Source: Vesta saturnalis (lineage: Eukaryota > Arthropoda > Insecta > Coleoptera > Lampyridae). Taken from it: a stretch of DNA of 64,000 nucleotides. Below are positions 23,515-35,545 of this stretch, piece by piece. The translations under genes and the position numbers were made by a program. The DNA is taken from positions 971,001 through 1,035,000 of the forward strand of contig JARFJB010000400.1 in assembly GCA_036346205.1 (NCBI GenBank), given 5' to 3'. The stretch's first letter is position 1. Every line of letters starts with the position of its first letter. The notes under the pieces were generated by a model, which saw only the letters and a list, made by a program, of their open reading frames with translations, had not been told where the DNA came from and did no database searches.

Positions 23515-24379
23515 TCATTTTTAAAACATTGACTGATTGTTATTTATGAACGGTTATCATGTAAGTCAGAACATTATTGTTTGTTTAAAGTTTTCCAAAA
23601 ACTTCACAGTAAAATAAAACTGACAAATTTCAAGAATAATAATTAATACGCTACATCTAAATTTCCCAATTGGGACAATTAGTCGTCGCAGATTCGAAAA
23701 ATTATCAATATTATCAAAATTGATTGGGAAAGAAGTACACAGTAAAATTGTGAGTAATTTATAAATCCATCAGGCTTTATTGAAAAAGTGTATGTATACA
23801 CCGTGTCCAAGATAAGGATTGTCACTATGGGGGTCTCGGAAACGGTAAGAGATTGAAGGTCGGTTAAATGGAACAAAAGTTATACATTTGAGAGAATGTA
23901 TTCATGGTCTTTGTAGAACTCGAATATCTCTTTTAGTTTTTGAGATATTTGAAAACAATTGAATTTTCTGATTTTCGTTTTTATTTTTTTCTGACCTTAT
24001 TTGAAGAGCTATCAAGAAAAGAAGAGCACATATTCATTGCCACGTTCCTAGCTCTACTTAATGCTGTTATTCAATTTTTGATACAACGTCTAGTTTGTTA
24101 GCAACCATCATCAACTTTATTTTTTTAAATACACGAAAAAATTATTTTTGCCATATTTAAATTCTCTCTTTGATTCTGAATTCAACCATATATATCACAC
24201 TTTATATTTTTGATACGTTTCGGATGAGAAAATTAATATTCAATGTAAAACATCGAAAACGTACAGTTAAAACTAATATTAGAAACATTAGAAAACCGTA
24301 AAATTATTATAAAATTGTTTTGTAATTTTAAATGATAGACAAATAAAAAACAAATTTATTTTAAAGGTTAATAAACTCA

Positions 24380-25340
24380 CAAAAGATGTTCAATAAGATT
24401 ACCGTTATTCTCTAAACATAAATAGCATCTTCTAACTGTAGCATCTAAAACATTCTTCGGCATTTGAGGAGTAATACTAGCAAACGCTTGTAGAACTAAT
24501 CTTTGTAACATTTCTTCGTTTTCTATATCGTTTCAATAAATGTAATTTTTAATGTATCCCCAAAGAAAAAAATCCAAAGGTGTTATATCTGGAGAACGGG
24601 CTGGCCACAGTACATTTTTATGAGTGCCAATACATCTTTCTGGAAATCTAACTGACAGGCATTCTCTGACAACTTTGGAATTATGTGCTGGTGCACCGTC
24701 CTGCATAAACCAACAATCTTGGAAAGGCAAATCATTCAAAGCTATCTCTAATTCATTTTAGAGTAAAATTTGGTAACGTTCAGAATTTAAGGACTAGTGG
24801 TAAATGAAAGGACCTATAATTCGAGTACTGAATATAGCAGCCCACATATTAAATCCGAAACGGTGTTGGTGTTTGGCCGTTTTGTACATACTCTTGCCCA
24901 ATAATGAGCATTTCTACGATTAAAAATTCCATTATTATTAACCATACTTTCATCGGACCATATTATTTTATTCGGAAAATATTCATTGTCTTGAGATTGA
25001 CGTGTATACCATTCGCAAACATTCTACGTCTTTCTGGGTCACCTGGCCGAAGTCCGTGGCAAATTCTAAATTTATATGGATGTACTTTCTCCTTCTTTAG
25101 AACATAATGAGCTGTGGAATGGGCTATGCCAGTTGCCTGGATTTTCCGTTACAGCTAATAAAACAGTATTGGCTTTTTCTTCATTGCAAGGTTTTTTGCG
25201 AGTTTTTTGAACGCACCATATTCTTTTAGATTAACTGCTAATGTGCGAAAAGTTCTTTTGTGAGGTTGACGCCTTTCTGGATATTTGTTTAAATACACTA
25301 TTTCGGCTTCCGAACAATTACGTTAACACAAAATGTAACA
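24380..25340 (-). pseudogene. DD41D mariner transposase of the outer element
   Basis: Read downward, CSEAEIVYLNKYPERRQPHK is the DUF4817-type N-terminus. HSTAHYVLKKEKVHPYKFRI follows as the second helix-turn-helix. WSDESMVNNNGIFNRRNAHY carries the first catalytic aspartate. 24739-24533 carries FMQDGAPAHNSKVV and, 41 residues after that aspartate, SPDITPLDFFLWGYI. Several stops and frameshifts lie between the pieces. It lies between the arms of its element, and the arms show the TA duplications expected of this family. Confidence 0.88.
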
Positions 25341-25677
25341 CGTCAGTATATCGAATTTTTCATTATTTGAAAAATGTACTCCTACAATATTGTTTTTAGG
25401 TAAACACAAAATGTAATTAACTCAAAGACCACCAAACAAACGTAATACGGACAACAATCAATTATGACAGGTAGGTAAACAAAATGCAAAGCCAACTTAT
25501 TTTTATCAAATGCATCAGTACGACGAAAGATGTATTTTAACTGTTTAATTAATAGTATTTTCACTAAATACATACTTGTCAATTATTTTATTCGCAACAG
25601 GCATTAGAAAATGAGAAAACATTATTTTATAATAATTTTACAGTTTTCTAATGTTTCTAGTATTAGTTTTAACTGTA

Positions 25678-28075
25678 CAGGTTGTCCCATTTTGGTTGTC
25701 CTCGCAGGGTATCTCAGTTATTAGCAAAGATACAGAGATGCGGTTTTCGCGAACGTTGGCTACTTTTTTGTGAAACGAAAGATGACACAAACATAATTAC
25801 TCTAGCTCTTCTCATTTTTGAGATACAGGGCGTTTTTGAAAAAGTTGCATTTTGAGACAGCCCCCGTATCTCAGCTATACGATAACTTATAGAAAAAGTG
25901 AAAAGTGTTCCTTATATAATTTTTTCCGTAGAATGCAGTGCTGTTTTCAGAATGAGTATACGGGGTCAGGTCAAAAAGTTATCGGGATCAACTTTATTTT
26001 TTTTAAATGGGACACCCTGTCTATTTTCTCATAATTAAATTTCTCTTGTTCTAAGCACTTCAAATGTGTATAGCATTCATCATTTTTTTATACAAATAGC
26101 GCAGTATTTCAAATTATTAACTGGATTTGTTAGTGGCCTTTGGTACTGCAATTGTTTTACCATGGCAACTTCATTTTTTTGACATTTGTCAATATTTGCA
26201 AATTTGTTGATTGTTGAGATCCTTATTGTTAGTAAAGTTTTCAATATTCTTTTCGTTATTTTGAATTTTTACAAAGTTTCAAACCATGGCGAATAATTTA
26301 GGGTACGAGAACTATGAGAAATTAGATATGATTGGGGTTTATTACCAAACAAATTTTAATGCAGAGCAAGCGAAGGAAATATATTTTGAAAGGTATTTAT
26401 ATTTACTGGAATGTTAGTCATCATTTGAGTTAAATAAAATGTGAATATTATAGATTTCCGGAAAGAAGGCAACCGTGTAAAAAACATTCATTAGGTTAAA
26501 ACAAAATTTGGAAAATCACGGATCGTTTGAAAGGCCACGCGCCAAAACATATAGAAAAGAAAACGAAGAAAATAATGAAATAAATGTCCTTGCAGAGGTC
26601 ACTGTTAACGAAAATTATACGTCTTGCAGAAAAATAGAAGAATCGGTGGGCATTTCAAAAACGAAAGTATCAAAAATATTTAAAAATACCATTATAAACC
26701 ATATATACCTCAAGTCATCCACCACTTGCATCCGGGTGATGCTCAATTGCGTATCGATTTCTGTAGATGGTATATTCAGAAAAGTGAAGAAAATGGTAAT
26801 TTTGGTCGTTTAGTTATATGGTCGGATGAAAGCCATATAAGCTCCGCCGGAATTTACAATCGTGCAATGAATCGTTTCTGGTCTAACGAAAATCGGCATG
26901 TTACCGTGATCCGTCAGCAGCAAGGCAGGTTTGGGTTCAATGTGTCCTGTTTCATTTTAGGAGGCAGATTAACATTTTACATGTTTGAAGGCAATTTGAA
27001 CCATCAACGATATTTGGAAATTTTGGACATTTGCCTTCCAGAATTGATTGATGATATTCCGTTAGCCCAGCTAAGAGAGGTTTATTTTCAGCAAGACGGG
27101 GCACCTTGCCACAATGCAAGACTAGTAAGAGATTACCTCAATACAATGTTTCAAAACCATTGGATTGGTAACAATGGACCAGTTAATTGGCCAGCAAGGT
27201 CCCCAGACCTATCAATTTTAGATTTTTTTGTGGGCTACCTTAAAATAAAATTCATCAAAGACGGTATGAAACTCAAGAAGCTTTGATGAATGCTACAAGA
27301 GAAGCCTTTGAAGAACTACGTTTAAGACCCTATTTTTATTAAGATCCATTCAAGAAATTCTTCGGAGATGTAGGATTTGTCTTGACCATAATGGTCAGCA
27401 AATTGAGCAATATTTATAAAATTTTAATTCTTCTTATTTTCGTTTGTCTCTAAATTTATAAATAAATACATCCAATATTTATATGAGTTTCAAATCAACA
27501 ATTCTGGAAATAAAATAAATTATTTTGCCGAAATTTGTATCTTCTTCAATGACATATAATTACATAATGATGGTTTTCTATATTAGGCACAAAAAACAAT
27601 AGAAGATTACGAATTCAAAGCCTACTAAGAAATTCAGTTAATAATACAAAATACCACGCTATTTATCAAAATAAGTGATAATTGTTATATATATTTGAAG
27701 TGCTTAGAAGAGAAATTTAATTATGAGAAAATAGACAGGGTGTCCCATTTAAAAAAATGAAGTTGATCCCGATAACTTTTGACCTGACCCCGTATACTCA
27801 TTCTGAAAACAGCACTGCATTCTACGGAAAAAATTATATAAAGAACACTTTTCACTTTTTCTATAAGTTATCGTATAGCTGAGATACGGGGGCTGTCTCA
27901 AAATGCAACTTTTTCAAAAACGCCCTGTATCTCAAAAATGAGAAGAGCTAGAGTAATTATGTTTGTGTCATCTTTCGTTTCACAAAAAAGTAGCCAACGT
28001 TCGCGAAAACCGCATCTCTGTATCTTTGCTAATAACTGAGATACCCTGCGAGGACAACCAAAATGGGACAACCTG
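25678..28075 (+). mobile_element. Inner DD41D mariner-like element with ~390-bp TIRs, nested in the outer one
   Basis: The tips are CAGGTTGTCCCATTTTGG and its inverted counterpart. The arms cover about 25678-26070 and 27690-28075, with internal GACACCCTGTCTATTTT-type motifs mirrored. TA flanks both ends (25676-25677 and 28076-28077). Removing the element plus one TA restores the outer arm exactly as shown by its intact mirror near 24262-24275. Confidence 0.95.
26286..27420 (+). pseudogene. DD41D mariner transposase with a 61-bp intron (inner element)
   Basis: The start at 26286 opens MANNLGYENYEKLDMIGVYY, a DUF4817-type N-terminus. A GT-AG intron (26393-26453) interrupts the arginine codon before FPERRQPCKK. 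The rest reads, with frameshifts near 26480, 26710 and 27225: RKIEESVGISKTKVSKIF (second HTH), IWSDESHISSAGIYNRAMNR (first aspartate), YFQQDGAPCHNARLVRDYLN (second) and SPDLSILDFF (third, 41 residues later). All three catalytic aspartates survive, making this the least damaged mariner gene in the window. It would act in the nucleus on the tips of its own element. Confidence 0.9.
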
Positions 28076-28540
28076 TACGTTTTCGATGTTTTACATTGAA
28101 TATGAATTTTCTCATCCGAAACGTATCGAAAATATAAAGTGTGATATATCGTTGAATTCAGAATCAAGGAGAGAATTTAAATATGGCAAAAATAATTTTT
28201 TCGTGTATTTAAAAAAATAAAGTTGATGATGGTTGCTAACAAACGAAACGTTGTATCAAAAATTCAATAACAGCATTAAGTAGAGCTAGGAACGTGGCAA
28301 TGAAAATGTGTTCTTCTTTTCTTGATAGCTCTTCAAATAAGGCCAGAAAAAAATAAAAACGAAAATCAGAAAATTCAATGTTTTTCAAATATCTCAAAAA
28401 CTAAAAGAGATATTCGAGTTCTACAAAGACCATAAATACATTCTCTCAAATGTGTAACTTTTGTTCCATTTAACCGACCTTCCATCTCTTACCGTTTCCG
28501 AGATCCCCATAGTGGGCATCCTTATCTTGGACACGGTGTA

Positions 28541-29249
28541 TATTGCAAAATTACAAATAACACAAAATAACTATAATTAACTACAAATAATTCCAAACGT
28601 TACGCTTGAATTGCAAATAAAGTTGATTTCAAAGAACTTCGCACCAAACAAAAATATTATTACTTTTTAAAAACAAGACTATTGTAAAGTTATTTGTTAT
28701 AAACGAGGTTATAGCCAGAGTCTTAACCCAAAAAATCTAAATAAAAATGTATTCCGATACAGTACATAAATAAATTATCTAGTAAATAGTACATTACACC
28801 AACAAATATTTTTCCAAATGTAATAATCGTCTTTCGCTTAATCTACAATCGGTTGACAACACTGATAACTTATCTAATTTTGCGTATTTTATACAATATT
28901 TATATTTTACCCCAAATCGCACACTTTGTATTCATATCTCTTTCAAATATTTATTTTTCCCCTTTCGTAAATTTTATATAAATAAATATTATACATTATC
29001 AATAAAAACGAAGATTCCAAATAAAAAACTCGAAAACGAAAAGTTATTTTCTATTCACAGTTTCAATAATGGAGATGGGTTTTTTTTGATTAGTAGTTGT
29101 AATCTTCTATCGTAAATGTTTATGAGCAGCAGTTGATCAATTTTCTTCTTTTAGCTAACGCTTAATTATATGTAAACTCATTGGGCAAAAGTAGAGATTA
29201 TTTATTGAATTATAGAAATAGTAACGAATTCATAGTATTGAAAATGAAA
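28541..29249. other. Unassigned AT-rich stretch
   Basis: No gene or repeat is supported here. Confidence 0.5.
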
Positions 29250-29768
29250 TGAATATTCCTTAACACAAAATACAATGCGATCGTAAAGTAGCGGTAAATT
29301 TAATAAAAATTCAAATGAGACTTTAAGAAGAAAACAATTTTACGTAAAAGTGAAACATACAGGGTGTGTCAAGAAAAAGATATGTCGTCGGAAAATATAC
29401 ATCTTTTTACGTACAAGGTACATATCGATGATGTTAATACAGGGTGTCCCAAACTTGCGTCCGCTGACGATACCTCCCTTATTTGATGGAATAGGAGAAC
29501 AAAATTTTGAAATATAGTTAGAAAAACTGATGCGCATATTTTAAAATCATTTTAGGTTATACAAAGTGTTTCATTTATACAAGGTGAACCAAACATAATT
29601 TTTTTTAAATGGGACACCATGTGTGTCATTTCAAATTTGGATTCAGCTCACTTCGGTCATTCTTTCAATATAAGGTTTGATTATGTTATACAGGGTAGTT
29701 TAGAAGATGTGGTCATTTTGAAGAAAAAATCGTACCTAACTCTTTCAATCCCAAATTATGTGTATATA

Positions 29769-31535
29769 CACTGACTTCCATAAAAATTGCAACACCTACA
29801 ATTTGTTGAACCATTTTATTGAAATTTTCGTCAACGATGTCCTTCATTAGAACAAACAAACGATTAAAATTTTAATAAAATCTAGCTAGTAGTTTTTTTT
29901 TGTTTTTTTCTTTGCACTTAGTAACAATAAATTTGAAGAAATAAACCAATCAGTGTGTAATTAACTGTCAATTTTGCAAATTGTTTGTTCACAATTTCGT
30001 TCTGAACTTGGGAACAATGCCAAGAGTACGTCAACATCAACATTTTTCCCAATTGACTGATTTTGAACGTGATCGTATTATTGGCATGAGAGAGGCCGGA
30101 CTTTTCGCTAAGAGAAATTGCTCGTCGTGTAAAGCGAAATGTTACAACGGTATTGAGATGTCGGTCCAAATGGTTCGAGGAAGGGGTGCAACAACGCCCT
30201 GGATCTGGACGTCCCCGCAGAACTACAGATCGCGAAGAACGTCGCTAAGACTTTTGGTCTCAAGAGACAGATTTTCAATAACTCGATCGATTGCAAATGA
30301 TTGGATGAGAGGTGTAGGACCCAGAATGTCAATGTCATCTGTTTATCGCCGGATAAGGTCTTATGGGCTGCGTTCATATCGTCCATTTTTATGTCTTGCT
30401 GTTACACCACTTCACCGTCTACGCAGGCTAGAATGGAGCAACGAAAGATCGAATTGGGCACAAGAATGGCATCGAATTATGTTTAGTGACGAGTCTCGAT
30501 TTTGCATGTGGTATTGAGATGTTGGTCCAAATGGTTCGAGGAAGGGGTGCAACAACGCCGCCCTGGATCTGGACGTCCCCACAGAACTACAGATCGGGAA
30601 GAACGTCACTTAAGACTTTTGGCCTCATGAGACAGATTTTCAACAACTCGATCGATTGCAAATGATTGGATGAGAGGTGTAGGACCCAGAATGTCAATAT
30701 CATCCGTTTAACGCCGGATAAGGTCTTATGGGCTGGGTTCATACCGTCCATTTTTATGTCTTCCTGTTACACCACTTCACCGTCTACGCAGGCTAGAATG
30801 GAGCAACGAAAGATCGAATTGGGCGCAAGAATGGCATCGAACTGTGTTTAGTGACGAGTCTCCATTTTGCTTGTGGGCCCACGATGGTCGTAGGAGGGTC
30901 AGACGGATGCGTGGAGAACGTAAAAATCCAATATTTTTTGTGGAACGCTACACAGCCCTCACACAAGGAATGATGATATGGGGTGCAATATGTTACGGTA
31001 TCAGATCACCCTTCGTCTTCATTGATGGCAACTTAAACGCCGCTGGTTATATTGTCAATGTGCTAGAGCCCGTTGCGCTTCCATATCTTCAGGGGCTGGA
31101 AAATCCCATTTTCCAACAGGGTAATGCGCGCCCTCATGCGGCAAGGGCTACTACACGTATTTTGGAAGAAGCTAACATTGTCGTCCTCCCATGGCCTGCT
31201 CGGTCGCCTGATTTGTCGCCCATAGAACATGTATGGGGTGCGGCCGGTAGGCGACTGGGTAATTTACCACATCCTCCAGATAACTTACACGATCTCCGGC
31301 TACGGAGTCAAGAAGCTTGGGTTGATATACCACAGGCAGCTATAGATCACTTGGTTGATAGCATGCTACGCTGTCTAAATGAGTCTATTACAAATCATGA
31401 CGGAGCAACTCATTATTGAAAAAACATTTTTAGTTTTTGTTCTTTTGTTTTCAAATTTTAATCGTGTGTTTGTTCTAATGAAGGACATCGTTGACGAAAA
31501 TTTCAATAAATTTAAATAAATTTTCTAGGAGTTGG
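29769..31535 (+). mobile_element. Tc1-family (DD34E) element nested in the piggyBac-like element
   Basis: The left end, CACTGACTTCCATAAAAATT after TA, is typical of insect Tc1 elements. A shared inverted block (CGTCAACGATGTCCTTCATT) lies at 29829-29850 and 31480-31500. The outermost right end is degraded (…GGAGTTGGTATAC), so the right border is approximate. It contains one transposase gene with an internal duplication. Confidence 0.82.
30017..31419 (+). pseudogene. Tc1 transposase disrupted by a 361-bp internal tandem duplication
   Basis: The start at 30017 opens MPRVRQHQHFSQLTDFERDR, similar to the Tc1 gene at 2.9 kb. The segment from TATTGAGATGT (30151) to the first catalytic motif (FSDESRF, about 30481-30505) is repeated from 30512 to about 30880, so the first motif occurs twice. 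The second copy continues HDGRRRVRRMRGERKN to QGNARPHAARATT and SPDLSPIEHVW, with DD34E spacing. The second catalytic aspartate is a glycine (QQGNARPH). Frames shift in both copies. The C-terminus is intact to 31419. Confidence 0.92.
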
Positions 31536-31799
31536 TATACAAAAAATAATAATTTATGTTATTTTTTGTATCAATTACATTAATAGATCACATAAACATA
31601 CTTTTTTGAAGTTCACCTGTTCTTACAGTCGCGGCAGAGACATGTTGTTTATAAACAACAGTGGGTCTTTAAGTGCAGTTTTCTGTTCCGACTTTCTTAC
31701 AGGTTTTTATGAGGAAAACTTAATAAAAGACGTAGTCAGAGAGTATACTAATGTTTACTTAGTGTGAAAATTAATAAAACAATTTTTTTATTAGTCAGG

Positions 31800-33567
31800 C
31801 ATAAAGCAACTTTTTGTACAAGGACAATTTTTGCAGCGTGATCGTTTTTCTGCCATGAAGGGTAAATAACCAAAATGATCAAACCTCACATCATTGACTG
31901 GTAAAAATGCAACACGTCGTTTTTTTTCGACAACAGTTTTGGGGGTTCTTCTTGCCCTGCAGATGTACACCCTCTTTTCCTATTCACTATATTCTTCTCA
32001 GCAGCCAATCCTTTTGCGATGGCAGCTTGGAACTGCAGCAGTGAAAGTTCATGTTTTTTCCCTTTTGCCTCTCATGCCTTCGATAAAGCAGCCAACCATT
32101 CACCATAGCAACTGCTAAACACCAGTACACAATTCTCATGTACCACTTGCGTGAGTGTATGTTTATTCTGTGCAGTTCGATAAGCATATCACACAGTGAA
32201 TGTGGAAATGAAATTTATACTTTTTCTGTTAAACCAACGGATCAAGGATATATTTTCTTGGGTTTCTACCATATGATCATATGACCCACGACCATTTCGT
32301 TTTATATCAGTCTTCGACTTTAGTGCACAATTGCCCATTCTTGTAGCTCTTATGATACCTAGAAATAGGAATCCTTTTTCTTTTACAGCTTTGGCAAGCG
32401 TCAGCGAGGAGAACCAATTATCGGCAAATATCTTGTAATTTTTGTTGGGGGGGGGATGTGATTTGTCAAGGCCATCACAATATTACATGAAATGCTCAGA
32501 CCATAGTCGCTACATGTATTTTTCCCAACATAAATCTTGAAATCATACATAATTCCAGATGTGCCAGCTGCGGTAAAATATTTATATCCCCCTTATGTGG
32601 CTGATTTTTTATGCATTGCTTGATGCTGCTCCTGCCTTTGAATGGGATTATCTAATCATTAACAATTATCTCTTCTTCAGGAGGAATGCTGCGTAGAGCT
32701 GCTTGAAACGATGAAAGAAGTGGTCGTATTTTATATAGTTGGTCGTACCCAGGATTATTTCCAAGTTTCATTTCTTGATTGTCAGCAAAATGGAGACATC
32801 GTAATTACTGCTGAAATCTATTTCTGCTCATCATATCAGCGATTGGAGCATATCAGCATTCATTAGCCCAGTATAAACGAATACAGGGAATTTGAAAAAT
32901 TCCCCTTTTCAACAAGATTACGATAAATTGTTCAATTTCATCAGAAGTTGGGGCTAAGATGACGCCGTATTTTTGGTGTGCATAAATATTGCTCTGGTCA
33001 CTAATAAGTCGGATATAAATTGTCTGAAATATCGTAATGGTATTAGCTGTTCTTCAGCAGAGGGAGGAATAGAATCTTTCCATTCTGAGTCAAAAACTCT
33101 TTTCTTGAAGCTCCATGTAAATTTTGGTGCATGTTGACGTCTTTCTGAAGCAATAGGTACAGCCCGTGTGTTTGATTTATTTGCAACGGATCTGCTTGAA
33201 GTAGTAGATGTATTTGCAACATGAGATGTACTGGGAACGGGCATATTTTCGGTTAGAATTTCCTGTAAAATACACAACTAATTATAATTATCCTAATAAT
33301 ATTTCACAAAAATAAATTAATACCTTAACTGCTGCTTCTAGCTCTTGCTCTTGCGCTACAGCCTGTAATATATTCTCCGGAATTTCGTTAGGTTTAGTGA
33401 CACAATCTATTTCGTCACCATCACCATTATCAGACTCCTAACTCATCTTCAGAATCAATTCCTGTCGGAACTGGCAAAGCTAGTTTTGTATAAAACTCTT
33501 CTTTAGTTCCATTTTCTATAAGCGCACATAACTGGCGAATTTCAGAATCAGAAAGTTTATTACTCAT
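31800..33567 (-). pseudogene. piggyBac-like transposase with an N-terminal intron
   Basis: The start at 33567 opens MSNKLSDSEIRQLCALIENG, followed by an acidic linker (SEDELG, frameshifted near 33440). A GT-AG intron at 33323-33263 follows. Exon 2 has PSAEEQLIPLRYFRQFISD (33080-33000). Further down come VYDQLYKIRPLLSSFQAAL-like and FKGRSSIKQ (32750-32650), the region of the first catalytic aspartate. ADNWFSSLTLAKAVKEKGF (near 32415) holds the second. DIKRNGRGSYDHMVETQEN and later INFISTFT are also kept. Stops and shifts are frequent. The Cys-rich C-terminus is not seen. Confidence 0.87.
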
Positions 33568-34106
33568 TTTGGCATAAAAATCACTTCACTTAGCACTTAT
33601 AACACACAATTGCACATAAAATTTTTATAACCTATGTATACTATATTACTGTCTTCAATTCTCACTGTTGTATATTTACAACAACACTGTTTTCGGAAGG
33701 TGCGTTGTACTAATACAACCTATAACTCGCAGAAGTATCTTATTCGCTTTTGAACACACTACCCAATAACACAATATTTTTATTTTCGGATAAAAACACA
33801 CCACCCACGAAACACATGCAAACAAATCTTACAAGAAATAAATTTGATAGTGACTAGTAGCCGAACTGGAATACTGTTGTTTAGAAACTACAACGGTAAA
33901 GATTCACCTAAATGGAAATCGTAGGATTATATTCAGTATGTATATTTACAACGTTGGGATTGAAAGGACTAAATGGATACCATGTATCATCACTAACAAG
34001 AAATATTCAAATGATTTTTTTAATAAAATATATTTTGAAACACGTAAAATTTTTTGGGGTTAAACCTAATTTAGTTGTAAAATGATTCCACTAATTTAAA
34101 TTAAGT

Positions 34107-34457
34107 GTTCGAATGGAGCACCGTTAATTAAATGTTCGAATTGAGCACCGTTACCAATCTGACAATAGCCAAGGCGATTAACAAATGATTTCTAATCTCT
34201 TGGCGAATTCGTGCTTTTAAATCTTTCAAATTGGCCGGTAGCGTCACGTATACTTGACTCCACAAGAAGTAATCTAGATGGTCTAAATCTGGCGATCTGG
34301 CTGGCCACTCAATTGTCCCTTTTCTACCTATCCAACCATTTAGAAAAACTTCATCCAAATAAGCGCGAACAGGTAAAGCGTAGTGAAGCGGCGCTTCACC
34401 TTGTTGAAAATAGAGATCACGGTGGTGCATATCGGGCTCTTCTAAATCCGGATACAA
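34107..34457 (-). pseudogene. Mariner-like transposase C-terminal fragment
   Basis: The frame MYPDLEEPDMHHRDLYF leads to QQGEAPLHYALPVRAYL, the second catalytic motif, with the aspartate lost (QQDG changed to QQGE). SPDLDHLDYFLW follows, 41 residues after the expected position, then NLKDLKARIRQEIRNH. It matches the copy at 58119-58480, where the same aspartate is an asparagine. The gene is truncated upstream at about 34.48 kb. Confidence 0.85.
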
Positions 34458-34480
34458 CGTTATTAGAACGGGATTGAAGT

Positions 34481-34769
34481 CATTTTGAAGAAAGTCGCAC
34501 CAGTGAGAGTATATTCCTCGAATAAGTAAGCTCCTATAACTCTTCTGTTTTGATTCTATATATGTATTTTCAATTTAAGTTTGGCCGTTGAGTACATAGT
34601 TTATACAGGATGTTTGAAAATTGCAGGGCATATTGCAGAACGACAAAATTTGAAGAAAAGTTCCGGTAAACACAGGTCCGCAAATGCGTAATTTTCGAGA
34701 TATAGTGTGTTCAAGTAATTTTTATAAATCTTTTTTTATTTCTTAGGGACCGAAGCAATAAGAAATGAG
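34481..34769. repeat. Truncated end of another mariner-type element
   Basis: ATACAGGATGTTTGAAAATT at about 34609 looks like a mariner-type tip followed by subterminal sequence (CAAATGCGTAATTTTCGAG). No partner arm was found. Confidence 0.45.
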
Positions 34770-35289
34770 CCTTAGAGTTCGTTGTTCAATGATCCGTCGA
34801 GGGAGGTGTACTAAAATTGAGCATTTGTTGCAGTATACCTTATGTTAGGATATTGCAAATCCTATTAAGTACTGTGTCGTTACATACCCAATTAGAAATT
34901 ATGTTTAATTGTATTGTCATGTAAACACACTATTAGATTTTTCACGTTAAGTAAATTTTTTAGAGTAAATTTGTTAGTTAAAACTAAATAAATAATTTCT
35001 AAGCAAGTTTAGAACCATAATTAAAAAAAATATGCGGCGGTGGTGTCAGAAGATTAATTTGCATAGTTTAAGATTCTCCTATTTTACTCGAAAGCGGTAC
35101 GTTAAATGGAAAAATACTAAGCACACTTGTTTGCTTGTTTTTGGAAAGTCTCCTAATAATCGGATACAAAAATCATACACAGCGGGTTACAAAATAATTG
35201 ATAAAAATATTTTTACCCTATTCTGTAGGTACGAAATTGGAAAGAAATGCCAAATTTTAACTACGTTATGGGGTAAAATGGAGCGGGTG
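34770..35289. other. Unassigned stretch
   Basis: An open frame at 35032-35376 has no recognisable similarity and ends in repeat sequence. It is not supported as a gene. Confidence 0.5.
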
Positions 35290-35545
35290 AAGCCCCGCTC
35301 ACACCACGATGCCACGCCCACTTCGACACGTGCCCCAGTCCCTTTTTTGTCGGCTTTTTCCCGGCGCCATTATTAACCCCATGATGGAATTGTCAACCCC
35401 TGGATGAAGTATTTATGGCACTTACCTCGTAATTAGGACCCTTTCGGCAGCATTAGGATCCTTTTTGGCAGTGAAGCCACAGGAGGATAGGCAAATGCGC
35501 GCGCATACAGCGAGTCCCGTGACCCTGGGGACTCGCTGAGTCATA
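35290..35545 (-). repeat. GC-richer repeat related (inverted) to the 18.7-kb minisatellite
   Basis: On the minus strand it reads CGCATTTGCCTATCC, ACTGCCAAAAAGGATCCTAA, AGGGTCCTAATTA and AATTCCATCATGGGG, in the same order as 18720-18830 on the plus strand. It is about one unit plus flanks. Confidence 0.75.

Larger units (their letters stand above)
23799..28538 (-). mobile_element. DD41D mariner-like element with ~540-bp TIRs, split by a second element
   Basis: The left tip CACCGTGTCCAAGATAAGGA (23799) is mirrored at 28519-28538, with TA on both outer sides (23797-23798 and 28539-28540). The left arm extends to about 24335. The right arm is in two parts, 25600-25675 and 28078-28538, because another element sits at 25678-28075. 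Without the insert the element is about 2.34 kb. Its transposase runs on the minus strand between the arms. Confidence 0.92.
29740..33968 (-). mobile_element. piggyBac-like element with CTAA target duplication
   Basis: The ends are CTCTTTCAATCCCAAA and, inverted, TCCTTTCAATCCCAAC. CTAA flanks both sides (29736-29739 and 33969-33972), where piggyBac elements usually duplicate TTAA. The related mariner copy at 58.6 kb shows the uninterrupted target. Without the nested Tc1 it is about 2.4 kb. It encodes a minus-strand piggyBac transposase. Confidence 0.87.
29360..34480 (-). mobile_element. Mariner-like element, minus strand, interrupted by a piggyBac-like element
   Basis: The 3' end starts at CAGGGTGTGTCAAG (29360, after TA). 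The 3' part (29360-29739) and the coding part (33973-34480) are contiguous in the related copy at 58.1-59.0 kb, which reads straight across the junction. The 4.2-kb block between is a later insertion. The 5' end is lost near 34.48 kb, where sequence of a different element begins. Confidence 0.85.

Noticed and set aside
35032..35376. 114-codon frame starting MRRWCQKINLHS
   Set aside because: It has no similarity that I recognise, and its 3' third lies in a GC-rich repeat.
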